Under the pieces are notes generated by a model. It was not told where the DNA came from and did no database searches. It saw only the letters and a program-made list of their open reading frames with translations. A DNA stretch of 49,250 bases, from assembly GCA_015062805.1 (NCBI GenBank), contig SUTQ01000018.1, positions 1-49,250 on the forward strand. The letters run 5' to 3'. The position numbers and the translations under genes were made by a program. How positions within the stretch are numbered: position 1 is the stretch's first letter; each line of letters begins with the position of its first letter. This DNA is from Methanosphaera stadtmanae (GTDB lineage: Archaea; Methanobacteriota; Methanobacteria; Methanobacteriales; Methanobacteriaceae). This document shows positions 35,401 through 45,082 of this stretch, piece after piece.

Positions 35401-38400
35401 TTCTTCTGGGATAAATTAACTCAGGATGTTGATTCGACTGTTCTTACCCCTAACTTAAATGGTAATTTTGAAGAAGGAATTTTAAAGTCAATTTCTAAAA
35501 ATATTGATCCGGAATTGGTTAATAAGTTTTGCAGAGACAATAAGATAACTCCTAACGTTTTATTCATGGCAGTGACCATGTTGAACCTGAATAAGTATAC
35601 GTTCAGTAACAAGACATTAATTACAACCATTTTCAACGGACGGTCAAACTCATCATACATCAACACACAAGCATTGATGGTTAAAACACTCCCTATTGTC
35701 TCAATTAATGATGATCGGACTTTAACAATTAAACAATATTTAAAATCTGTAAATGACATTTGGATGGAAACAATAAGTCATTCTGATTATCCTTATACTA
35801 GAATTTCTGAAGAGTTTGGACTAAAACCGGAGTTTTTCTATGCATATAATAATCTTGATGCTGAAGAAATAGAAATCAACGGTAAAATTTACAAGGTCAA
35901 ATACTTAAACTCACTTGAAGTCAATTATAAAATATCTCTGGAGGTTAACGAAACCAGGGACAGTATCGATTTATTCCTCCAATACAATGACCAATTGTAC
36001 AGTGCAGATTACATTGAAACCTTCCTAAATTGCATTGTTGATGTTATAAATCAATTAATTGAAGAGGATATTGAAGAATTGCGCATCAATGAAATTGAAC
36101 TTGGAGAAAGTAGGGATGCACATACTTTTGAGCCAGTTAAAATTCCATTTATCCATAAGCGTTTCGAAAAACAAGTCGATGAAAATCAGGATAATGTTGC
36201 ATTGGTTGCAAGTGATGTTACATTAACTTATGGCAAGTTAAACGAGAAAAGTAATAAGATTGCAAATGCCTTAATCAAGAAGGGCGTAAAACCAAAAAGC
36301 AATGTTCTTGTAATGCTTAAAAGGGATAGTAATTTAATTGCTTCTATTTTAGGTGTCCTAAAAGCAGGCTGTGCTTTTGTTCCTATTGATCCCGAATATC
36401 CTCGGGAGAGAATTAATTATATTTATGAAAACAGTCAAGCTGATTATTTAATAGCGGAAGGTGCTGTTGAAAATTCAATTGATGTTAAAGATTTACTTAA
36501 AGAGGATAATACTGATAATCCTCAAGTAGATATTGATTCAGATGATTTGGCTTATATGATTTACACTTCCGGTTCAACTGGAAATCCTAAAGGGGTAATG
36601 ATAAGTCATAAGAATATTACTAATCTATTCTCTAAAAGTGAAGATAATCTAATTTACAATTCTTATATGAAGATGAATAAAATTCTTTCTCTTTCAACCG
36701 TTTCTTTTGATGCATTTTTACTTGAGTTCATGTCTTTAACATTTGGTTTAGAAATGATACTGGCTAATGATACTGAAATAAAGAATGTGGGAAATCTAAC
36801 AAATTTAATTAAAAGAGAAAAACCTGATTCATTCCCTATTATGGTACCATCAAGGTTAAGACAATATTTGGAACATAAAGAATTTGTCAGTGAATTAAAC
36901 AACTTCAAATATATCGCTCTTGGAGGTGAAATGGTTCCTCAAGACCTGATCGCACAACTCTTAGAATTTTCTGATTTAGAGGTATTTAACCTTTATGGTC
37001 CAACTGAAGCATCAGTAACCTGTAATGGAAATAAAATTATTAATGAACATAATATTACTGTTGGAAAATCATTACATAACGTAATTACTGATGTGAGGGA
37101 TATCGACGGTAAATTAGTTCCATATGGTGTGATGGGCGAACTATACATTGGTGGTTTTGGTGTAGGTAAAGGATACTATAATTTGGATGAAAAGACAAAA
37201 GAGGTATTTTTAACTATCGATAACATCCCTTATTATAAGAGTGGGGATTATGCAATTCAATTGCCGAATGGTGAAATTGACATCAAAGGAAGAATTGATA
37301 ATCAAATTAAACTAAGAGGATTAAGGATAGAAATCGGGGAAATTGAAGCCAATATTGCTAAATTCCCACATATTAAACAGGTTGCTGTTGTAATTAAAGA
37401 AATAAACAATAATGAGCATTTATGTGCTTATTATACTGCTGATGGTGAAATTGATAGTGACGATTTAAAGGCGTATTTGAAAAATCGTCTTACCCGATAT
37501 ATGGTTCCAACTGTATTTATGCAAATGGATGAGATGCCAATATCTCCTAGCGGTAAAACTGATTTAAAACATTTACCTGAACCTCAACTTAAATTTGAGA
37601 GGGTAATGCCTGAAACTGAAACCGAAGAAAAATTATTTGAAATTGTATCATCCTTTGTAGATGCAACTGAATTTGGTGTTACAGATGACTTATATGCTCT
37701 TGGTTTCACTTCATTATCATTAATGAAATTAAATTCCATGATTTATGAGCAAATGGGCGGCAATTTGGATATTTCTATATTATTCAATGAGCCAAATATT
37801 AAAAACTTTGCAATTGAACTGGACAATTCATTTAATAAAGAATCCGGTCTTGAAGAGATTATTGAGTCTGCAAAAGAAATGGAATATTATCCATTGACAG
37901 AAAATCAATTGGGAGTTTATTATGAATGTGTACAAAATCCAGATGTAATTAAGTATACAATGCCTACAACTGTAAGATTTGCAGGTGATGTTGATGCCAG
38001 TAGGCTTAAAGATGCAGTTATCAAAACAATCGAATCACATCCATATATTAAGACTAGAATTGTAACTCATAATGGGGAATTAAAACAAAAACGATGCGAT
38101 GATGCAGCAATTGATGAAATTGCAATTGTTAAAGTTGATGGTATTAGTGATGAACAGATAGCTAAAAATGATGTTGATCCGATTTCTTTAGACGGTAATC
38201 AGTTATTCAAATTCAAAATATATGAAACTCCCGATGAAGTTGTTTTATTCTCCGATTTCCACCATATAATCACTGATGGTGTATCACAAAATAATTTATA
38301 TAGGGATATCGCAAAGATTTATGAAGGTAAAGATATTGAAGAAGAATGTATTGACGGTTATATCTACAGCATTCTCGAAAGGGATTTGGAAAATAATGAA

Positions 38401-41400
38401 AGATACCAATCTGCAAAAGATTTCTTTGACGAGAAATTAACTCAAGGGATAGAATCCACTGTTTTAACTCCAAACCTTAGTGGAAATCCTGATGAAGGTA
38501 AAATAAAAAATATTACGGATGTCATTGATTCAGAATTAATCAATGAGTTTTGTAATGATAATTCAATAAGTAAAAATGCATTGTTTATGGCAAGTGCAGT
38601 GTTAAGTCTAAACAAATTTACATTTACTGATAAGACATTGATTACAACCATATTTAATGGCAGATCAAATCCAAATTATTTCAATACTCAGGGCTTCCTG
38701 GTAAAAACTATTCCATTCATTATTAATAATGAAAATAGATTAATATCCGTCATAGATTTCATAAAATCCATTGACCAGACATGGAAAAACACATTAAAAA
38801 ACAGTATTTATCCATATACTAAAATTGCTGAAAAATATCAACTAAAACCAGAATTCTTCTTTACCTATCATGAATTCTTGCAATCAGATGATATGGTTGT
38901 AGACAATAAAGTTTATAAATCCAAATTATTATCTGCAAATGATTTGGTAACTGCTGATTCTAAAATCAGTTTGGCTATTTATGATGATAAAGATGAGTTT
39001 AATTTTATCCTGGAATATAATGATCAGTTATACACTGAAGATTACGTTCAAAAATTCCTAAATGCAATGAAAAGTATTTTGACCCAATTCGTTGAAAAGG
39101 ATGTGGATGCTTATAAAATATGTGATATTGCACTTGAATCCGAAAAGGAAGCACCAGTATTTGAAGATGTCGGCGATTTAATTATTCATGAACGTTTTGA
39201 AAGACAAGTTGATGAGACTCCTGATAATGTTGCATTAATTGCAAGCGATGAAACATTAACTTATGAGCAATTAGACCAAAAAGCAAATCGTATTGCCAAT
39301 GCGTTGATTAAACTAGGGGTCAAACCAAAAAGCAGAATTTTAATAATGCTTCCTAGAGACAGCAATCTTATTTCATCAATATTCGGTGTGTTGAAGACTG
39401 GCAGTGCATATATTCCAATAGATTTGGCATATCCTCAAAATCGTGTTGATTATATTTATGAAAACAGTCAAGCAGATTATATCATTTCAACTGAAAGTAA
39501 AGGAAATGCTATAGGAATTGATGAATTATTAAAAGAAGAAAATATTGAAAGGCCAAATGTCAAAACTTCTCCTGAAGATTTAATTTATATGATTTACACT
39601 TCCGGTTCAACCGGAAAACCTAAAGGAGTAATGATTTCCCACAGGAATGTTGCAAGCCTATATGCACAAAATAATGAAAATGCTTTATATCGAAACGTAT
39701 CAAGACTTAAAAAATCTCTATCTGTTACTTCAGTTTCATTCGATCCCTTTATGATGGATTTAAGTGTATTAACCTTTGGATTGACAATGGTATTGGCTGA
39801 TGACAATGCAATTAAGGATATTAAAGAATTGGTTGACTTAATTAAAAGAGAAAAACCGGACTTATTGTCTTCAGGAACTCCATCAAGAATTAATCAGTTT
39901 ATGGAAGATTCTGAATTTAGGGATGAATTGGATAACTTCAATGAAATGTACCTTGGGGGAGAAATGATGCCTGAGGATTTTGTTTCTAAGGTTAAATCCT
40001 GCAGTGATACTATAATTTATAATTCTTATGGACCTACCGAAACAACAATCATGTCCAGTTTTAAAGATATCGTTCACTCTGAAAGGATTACAATTGGAAA
40101 AGCAAGTTACAGTTTCATAATGGATGTGCGGGATATTGATGGAAAACTTTTGCCTGATGGATTGATGGGTGAACTATACATTGGAGGTCCTTGTGTTGGA
40201 AAAGGATATTATAATTTGGATGATAAGACTAAGGAAGTGTTCCTGACTATCAATGACACCCCTTATTATAAGACTGGAGATTATGCAATCAAATTACCAA
40301 ATGGTGAATTTAGTATTGAAGGAAGAATTGACAATCAAATTAAGTTAAGAGGATTAAGAATCGAAATTGGTGAAATAGAATCCAATATCGCCAAGTTCCC
40401 ACATATTAAACAGTGCGTTGTTATAATTAAGAAGATTAATAACAATGAACATTTATGTGCTTATTTCACGGCTGATGAAGAAATTGACATAAATCTTTTG
40501 AAAAGGTATTTGGGAAATAAATTAACTGAATATATGGTTCCTACAGTATTTATGCATCTTGATGAGATGCCAATGTCTCCAAACGGTAAAACAGATATTA
40601 AAAGACTTCCAAAACCAAAATTAAATTTACATTATGTTAAAGCCGAAAACGAAACTGAAGAAAAATTGGTTGAACTTGTTTCATCAATTGCAGAAACTAC
40701 TAAATTTGGAACAACAGATAATTTATATGAACTTGGTTTCACTTCTTTAACGTTAATGAAATTAAACTCAATGATTTTCAATGAAACAAATGTAAATATT
40801 GACATAGCTTCATTATTCACAAATCCAACAATCAAGTCACTTGCAGATAAAATTGACAACAATGTGGATTCAGACTTGAATCTGGATGAAATCATTGAAA
40901 CTGCAAAAGATATGGAATATTTCCCATTAACCGCAAACCAATTGGGAATCTATTATGAATGTATGCAAACGGATAAAATCAAATATACAATGCCTTGTGC
41001 AGTAAGGTTTGACACTTCTATTGATCCTAATAAACTTAAAGAAGCGATTATTGAAACTGTTGAAGCACATCCATATCTCAAAACAAGAATCATCAATACC
41101 GATGATGGAAAAATAATGCAGAAAAGATGTGATGATGCCGAAATTGAAGAAATAGAAATTGTTGAAATAGATTCAATTTCTAACAAAGAAATAATGAAAA
41201 ACGACATAAAAGCAATTCCATTAGATAACAATCAGTTATTTAGATTTAAAATCTATAAAACACCAACAGAAACCATATTATTCAGTGATTTCCACCATAT
41301 TATTACAGATGGTGTGTCACAGGGCAATTTCTTCAATGATTTAACCAAAGCATTTAACAACGAGAAAATAGAAAGCGAAGCAATTGATGGATATGCATAC

Positions 41401-44400
41401 AGCCTTATAGAAGAGGAAACTTCTCTTAATGAAGTCTCTAAAAAATTCTTTAAAACTCAATTTAGTCAAGGTATTGAATCAACTGTTTTAACTCCGAATA
41501 TAAATGGTGACCCTGATATCGGAAATATAAAACTCGTTTCAGACGAACTTAGTTCCGCTTTTGTTAGACATTTCTGTCAGGACTACTCAATAAGTCCAAA
41601 TGTTTTATTCATGACGGCCACTATTTTAAGTCTTAATAAATTTACATTCACTGACAAATCATTGATTACAACAATATTTAACGGTAGAGCAAATTCAAAT
41701 TACTTTAATACACAAGGAATGCTGGTTAAAACATTACCAATTATCGTAAATGGTGAAAATCGTGACATGATGGTTGAAGATTACATAAAAATTGTTGATA
41801 AATCATGGAAAGATGCATTAACTCATAGTAACTATCCATACACAAAACTCGCAGAAGACTATCAGTTGAAGCCGGAATTCTTCTATTCTTATCATGAATC
41901 ATTAGCCACTAAATTTAAAATTAATGATAAGGTCTATGAAGCAATTGAACTTGACGGTACTGTTACAACTGATTATAAGATAAACTTTGATATTTATGAT
42001 GACGGGGAAAAAATTAGGTTGTATATTGAATATAACGATCAAATCTATACTGAAGAGTATATAAAAGGATTTTTATATTCAGTTAAATACATTTTATTCC
42101 AATTTTTCGTAAACGACATGGATAAATTAAAAATAAATGACATTGAATTGGTAGAAGGTGAAATTCCTGTATTTGAAGATATTGATACTCCAATTTTACA
42201 TAAACGTTTTGAAAAGCAGGCAGTCAAAAAAGCAAATGATGTGGCATTGGTTGTAAGTGATGCCACTTTAACTTATGGTGAGTTAAACGAGAAAAGTAAT
42301 AAGATTGCAAATGCCTTAATCGAGAAAGGAGTAAAACCGAAAAGCAATGTTCTTATTATGCTTAGGCGTAATAGTAATTTAATTGTTTCTATTTTAGGTG
42401 TCCTGAAGGCAGGTTGCGCCTTTGTCCCTATTGACCCTGAATATCCTCAAGAAAGGATTAATTATATTTATGATAACAGTCAAGCGGATTACATTATAAG
42501 CAATGAAACTTCTGAAAATTCATTAAATGTTGATGAACTTCTTGAAGAGGAAAATACGGCTAATCCGAATGTTGACATCACTTCTGAGGATTTGGCATAC
42601 ATGATTTATACTTCCGGATCTACAGGCAATCCTAAAGGAGTAATGATTAGTCATAAAAACATTTGTAATCAGGCACAAAATCCTAAATCCACTTATGATA
42701 GCTTACTTTGCATTACAACAATATCCTTTGATGTTTCTGTTGATGATATATTGACATCCCTTTCAAACGGATTGAAGTTAATATTGGCCGATGATGTTCA
42801 AATCAGAAATATTTCTGAGCTTATTAGATTAATTGATGAAAATAAGCCTGAGGTTTTAGAGATTACTCCTTCCAGAATTGCATCATATCTTGAACTAAAC
42901 GAATTCTGCAATGTGATTTCCTGTTTGAAATGCATATTCCTTGGTGGTGAGCAATTTTCAGCAAAAGTTTATGGTGATTTAAGAAAATATAGTGATGCTG
43001 TTATTTATAACAGTTATGGTCCGACTGAAACCACAATCACATCAAACAACAAGGCGGTTACTGATATAAATGATTTGACTGTAGGACTTCCTTTAACCAA
43101 TTATGTCACTGATGTTCGCGATATTGACGGTAAGCTGGTTCCTCAGGGTGTGATGGGTGAACTTTACATTGGAGGTATGGGTGTTGGAAAAGGATACTAC
43201 AACATGCCTGAAAAAACCAAAGAATCCTTCTTGACCATCAATGGCATACCATATTATAAAAGTGGAGATTATGCCATCGAGCTTCCAAATGGTGAAATTG
43301 AAATCAAAGGAAGAATTGACAATCAAATCAAATTAAGGGGTTTGAGAATAGAGATTGGTGAAATTGAAACCATTATAAGTCAATATCCTAATATAAAACA
43401 AGCTGTTGTAGTGATTAAAAAGATCAACAATAATGATCACTTGTGTGCTTATTATGTTGCTAACGAGATGATTGATAGTGATGATTTAAAAGAGTTTTTA
43501 AAAGATCATCTTACTCTATATATGGTTCCAACAGTATTTATGCAGATTGATGAAATGCCGCAAACACCAAATGGTAAAACAGATACTAAAAAACTTCCGG
43601 AACCAAAAATGGCATTGAATTATGTAGCTCCAAAAACAAAACTTGAACAAGAAATCTGCGCAATATTTTCATCTATATTAAATATAAAAACTGTAGGTGC
43701 TGAAGATGATTTCTTTGAAATTGGAGGAACCTCACTTATTGCATCTAAGCTAATTATTGAACTGCTTAAACAGGGATATACCATTAGATATGATGATATT
43801 TTCCACAATAAGACTCCTAAAGGACTGGCAAAGCTATTATCTGGAGAAAGTAGTCCTGAAGAGGAATTGAATGTAGAAAAGGATATTATCAAAAACTATG
43901 ACTATGATGAAATCAACAAGATTTTAGAAGAAAATACCTTAGAAAACTTCCTTGATAGCGAAAGACTAGAACTGGGCAATGTTTTACTAACTGGAGTCAC
44001 CGGATTTTTAGGAATCCATATCCTTTATGAATTCATCAAAAATGAGAAAGGAAAAATTTATTGTATGTTAAGAAAAGGAACATATGATTCCTGTGAAGAA
44101 CGCTTAATCGATTTGATGGATTATTACTTTGATGAAGATTTCACGGACATGATTGGATCACGGATTATTCTAAGTGAAGGCGACATAACTGAAATCGAGG
44201 ACTTCAAAAAACTTGAAGATGAATCAATTGATACTGTAATTAACGCAGCAGCAATCGTGAAACATTATACTGCTGATGATCATATATTCAAAGTAAATGT
44301 CGACGGAGTAATCAATGGACTTAAGTTCGCCCAAACAAGAAATAACATAAGATTTATCCAAATGTCAACAATCAGTATCCTTTCATCATATTCCCTTAAT

Positions 44401-45072
44401 GAAGATGCATATCCAAATCAAGAATATACTGAAAGAACATTATATTATGAACAGTATTTGGAAAATAAATACCTGGCCAGTAAATTTTTAGCTGAAAGAA
44501 TGGTTTTAGAGGCAGCGACTAAAGGACTTTCTGTAAAAATTATTAGGCTTGGAAACTTAATGAGCCGTTATTCTGATGGGGTGTTCCAAAAAAATTATGA
44601 TACAAATGCATTTTTAAGTAACATAAAAGCCATTAAAAAACTAAAAGCTGTACCTCCTGTCATGGCTAATTTTGAAACTGACATGAGCCAAATAGATTAT
44701 GTTGCAAAGGCAATACTTGAACTATGCAAGACTCCAGAAAAATCCAGAGTTTTCCACTGTATGAATAACCATTACATATCCTATATGGACATTATTGATG
44801 TATTAAATACATATGGTTATGGAATTGAAGAGGTTGAAGTCGAGAAATTTAAACAAATTTACGAACAGAATATGAATGAGAATATACAAGGTATAATCAC
44901 GGCAGATTTTACAATTGATGATTTGGATGAAGAAAACGATTTCGATGAAAATGTAAAAATAGAGCAGACTACTGAAATTCTTCACTCATTAGGATTTGAT
45001 TGGCCTAAACCAGACAGTGAGTATCTTAAGCGATTAATTGATTATTTAAATAAATTTAATTATTTTGAATAA
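32488..45072 (+). CDS. Tetramodular non-ribosomal peptide synthetase with terminal reductase (NRPS 2)
   Basis: 4194 residues from the ATG at 32488 (the TTG just before it is not needed; AAGGT fits the ATG). Order: partial condensation domain (1-215, C-terminal half); A1 (~224-700, TSGSTG ~363); T1 (Ser737, GFTSL); C (HHIISDG from His918); A2 (~1222-1705, TSGSTG ~1360); T2 (Ser1742); C (HHIITDG from His1925); A3 (~2233-2715, TSGSTG ~2371); T3 (Ser2753); C (HHIITDG from His2936); A4 (~3236-3710, TSGSTG ~3375); T4 (Ser3749, GGTSL); thioester reductase (~3815-4194, GVTGFLG at 3836, Tyr3995 and Lys3999 of YLASK). It should make a tetrapeptide released as aldehyde or alcohol. All four A domains keep the amino-group Asp, implying ordinary alpha-amino acids; A1 and A4 have nearly the same pocket. 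MATE2 starts 10 bp after the stop. Confidence 0.97.
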   Translation: MIDKTEIIFKEYLSKLWVDFYESTLISPNKNGEKEKGITYKSEHVFKKENLVEFAKVNSISINEVLLASLSLTLNKFNFSHKTLIFNQNNVPFAANFENRQISIKEFLEKIHENYEKTLEFEDYVNGDDLLLKPEFYYSFDENSKQDSEYSNYLCIIENEKTVSLSLFYNGELYTEDFIELFLSSLEKIMTQIINADIDKTNICNIALVNEKEDTAFSEVEMPLLHKRFEKQAMEKPDEIALVASDAILTYKQLDEKANVIANALIDKGVKPQSNVLFMLPRDSDMIAAILGILKAGCAFIPIDPEYPQERINYIYENSQADYIISDGSGKNSLDIKELLKEDNTENPDVNVNEDDLAYMIYTSGSTGNPKGVMITHKNICNQVSNPKSTYDSLLCITTISFDVSIDDILTSLSNGLKLVFANDVEIKNIPELTKLINENKPEVADFTPSRLASYLEVKDFCNAISCLKCVFIGGEQFSTKVFEDLRKYSDAVVYNSYGPTETTITSNNKEVTDINDLTVGFPLTNYITDVRDIDGNLLPDGVMGELYIGGTGVGKGYYNMPEKTEEVFLTINDIPYYRSGDYAIKLPNGEIDIKGRIDNQIKLRGLRIEIGEIETNISQYPKIKQAVVVIKEINDNDHLCAYYTADEEINVDDLKEYLKDRLTRYMVPSVFMQLDNMPQTPNGKTDLKQLPEPHLTLKLTLPENETEIMLHELASSISKTKEFGTTDDLYTVGFTSLTLMKLNAKIYEEMGINLDIIALLDDPTIKNIANEIENNAILDLNNMIELSHNKEYYPLTENQMGIYYECIQSGDVAQYNLPSIIRFDNEISADRLKEAIIKTIETYPYLKTRIISEKGKVMLKRDDSIPIDDIPIVNVENISDYEIEKENLKLFDLHNDQLFRFKIYKTHDETILFSDVHHIISDGESLDKLFTNIANAYQGREIEKETINGYINSLIESENENSEKYESSKKFFWDKLTQDVDSTVLTPNLNGNFEEGILKSISKNIDPELVNKFCRDNKITPNVLFMAVTMLNLNKYTFSNKTLITTIFNGRSNSSYINTQALMVKTLPIVSINDDRTLTIKQYLKSVNDIWMETISHSDYPYTRISEEFGLKPEFFYAYNNLDAEEIEINGKIYKVKYLNSLEVNYKISLEVNETRDSIDLFLQYNDQLYSADYIETFLNCIVDVINQLIEEDIEELRINEIELGESRDAHTFEPVKIPFIHKRFEKQVDENQDNVALVASDVTLTYGKLNEKSNKIANALIKKGVKPKSNVLVMLKRDSNLIASILGVLKAGCAFVPIDPEYPRERINYIYENSQADYLIAEGAVENSIDVKDLLKEDNTDNPQVDIDSDDLAYMIYTSGSTGNPKGVMISHKNITNLFSKSEDNLIYNSYMKMNKILSLSTVSFDAFLLEFMSLTFGLEMILANDTEIKNVGNLTNLIKREKPDSFPIMVPSRLRQYLEHKEFVSELNNFKYIALGGEMVPQDLIAQLLEFSDLEVFNLYGPTEASVTCNGNKIINEHNITVGKSLHNVITDVRDIDGKLVPYGVMGELYIGGFGVGKGYYNLDEKTKEVFLTIDNIPYYKSGDYAIQLPNGEIDIKGRIDNQIKLRGLRIEIGEIEANIAKFPHIKQVAVVIKEINNNEHLCAYYTADGEIDSDDLKAYLKNRLTRYMVPTVFMQMDEMPISPSGKTDLKHLPEPQLKFERVMPETETEEKLFEIVSSFVDATEFGVTDDLYALGFTSLSLMKLNSMIYEQMGGNLDISILFNEPNIKNFAIELDNSFNKESGLEEIIESAKEMEYYPLTENQLGVYYECVQNPDVIKYTMPTTVRFAGDVDASRLKDAVIKTIESHPYIKTRIVTHNGELKQKRCDDAAIDEIAIVKVDGISDEQIAKNDVDPISLDGNQLFKFKIYETPDEVVLFSDFHHIITDGVSQNNLYRDIAKIYEGKDIEEECIDGYIYSILERDLENNERYQSAKDFFDEKLTQGIESTVLTPNLSGNPDEGKIKNITDVIDSELINEFCNDNSISKNALFMASAVLSLNKFTFTDKTLITTIFNGRSNPNYFNTQGFLVKTIPFIINNENRLISVIDFIKSIDQTWKNTLKNSIYPYTKIAEKYQLKPEFFFTYHEFLQSDDMVVDNKVYKSKLLSANDLVTADSKISLAIYDDKDEFNFILEYNDQLYTEDYVQKFLNAMKSILTQFVEKDVDAYKICDIALESEKEAPVFEDVGDLIIHERFERQVDETPDNVALIASDETLTYEQLDQKANRIANALIKLGVKPKSRILIMLPRDSNLISSIFGVLKTGSAYIPIDLAYPQNRVDYIYENSQADYIISTESKGNAIGIDELLKEENIERPNVKTSPEDLIYMIYTSGSTGKPKGVMISHRNVASLYAQNNENALYRNVSRLKKSLSVTSVSFDPFMMDLSVLTFGLTMVLADDNAIKDIKELVDLIKREKPDLLSSGTPSRINQFMEDSEFRDELDNFNEMYLGGEMMPEDFVSKVKSCSDTIIYNSYGPTETTIMSSFKDIVHSERITIGKASYSFIMDVRDIDGKLLPDGLMGELYIGGPCVGKGYYNLDDKTKEVFLTINDTPYYKTGDYAIKLPNGEFSIEGRIDNQIKLRGLRIEIGEIESNIAKFPHIKQCVVIIKKINNNEHLCAYFTADEEIDINLLKRYLGNKLTEYMVPTVFMHLDEMPMSPNGKTDIKRLPKPKLNLHYVKAENETEEKLVELVSSIAETTKFGTTDNLYELGFTSLTLMKLNSMIFNETNVNIDIASLFTNPTIKSLADKIDNNVDSDLNLDEIIETAKDMEYFPLTANQLGIYYECMQTDKIKYTMPCAVRFDTSIDPNKLKEAIIETVEAHPYLKTRIINTDDGKIMQKRCDDAEIEEIEIVEIDSISNKEIMKNDIKAIPLDNNQLFRFKIYKTPTETILFSDFHHIITDGVSQGNFFNDLTKAFNNEKIESEAIDGYAYSLIEEETSLNEVSKKFFKTQFSQGIESTVLTPNINGDPDIGNIKLVSDELSSAFVRHFCQDYSISPNVLFMTATILSLNKFTFTDKSLITTIFNGRANSNYFNTQGMLVKTLPIIVNGENRDMMVEDYIKIVDKSWKDALTHSNYPYTKLAEDYQLKPEFFYSYHESLATKFKINDKVYEAIELDGTVTTDYKINFDIYDDGEKIRLYIEYNDQIYTEEYIKGFLYSVKYILFQFFVNDMDKLKINDIELVEGEIPVFEDIDTPILHKRFEKQAVKKANDVALVVSDATLTYGELNEKSNKIANALIEKGVKPKSNVLIMLRRNSNLIVSILGVLKAGCAFVPIDPEYPQERINYIYDNSQADYIISNETSENSLNVDELLEEENTANPNVDITSEDLAYMIYTSGSTGNPKGVMISHKNICNQAQNPKSTYDSLLCITTISFDVSVDDILTSLSNGLKLILADDVQIRNISELIRLIDENKPEVLEITPSRIASYLELNEFCNVISCLKCIFLGGEQFSAKVYGDLRKYSDAVIYNSYGPTETTITSNNKAVTDINDLTVGLPLTNYVTDVRDIDGKLVPQGVMGELYIGGMGVGKGYYNMPEKTKESFLTINGIPYYKSGDYAIELPNGEIEIKGRIDNQIKLRGLRIEIGEIETIISQYPNIKQAVVVIKKINNNDHLCAYYVANEMIDSDDLKEFLKDHLTLYMVPTVFMQIDEMPQTPNGKTDTKKLPEPKMALNYVAPKTKLEQEICAIFSSILNIKTVGAEDDFFEIGGTSLIASKLIIELLKQGYTIRYDDIFHNKTPKGLAKLLSGESSPEEELNVEKDIIKNYDYDEINKILEENTLENFLDSERLELGNVLLTGVTGFLGIHILYEFIKNEKGKIYCMLRKGTYDSCEERLIDLMDYYFDEDFTDMIGSRIILSEGDITEIEDFKKLEDESIDTVINAAAIVKHYTADDHIFKVNVDGVINGLKFAQTRNNIRFIQMSTISILSSYSLNEDAYPNQEYTERTLYYEQYLENKYLASKFLAERMVLEAATKGLSVKIIRLGNLMSRYSDGVFQKNYDTNAFLSNIKAIKKLKAVPPVMANFETDMSQIDYVAKAILELCKTPEKSRVFHCMNNHYISYMDIIDVLNTYGYGIEEVEVEKFKQIYEQNMNENIQGIITADFTIDDLDEENDFDENVKIEQTTEILHSLGFDWPKPDSEYLKRLIDYLNKFNYFE

Positions 45073-45082
45073 GGGGAACAGT

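Noticed and set aside
17825-45072. Naming the amino acids used by the NRPS modules
   Set aside because: Pocket residues were read by eye without structural alignment, and none match codes I know well enough; any product structure would be a guess.
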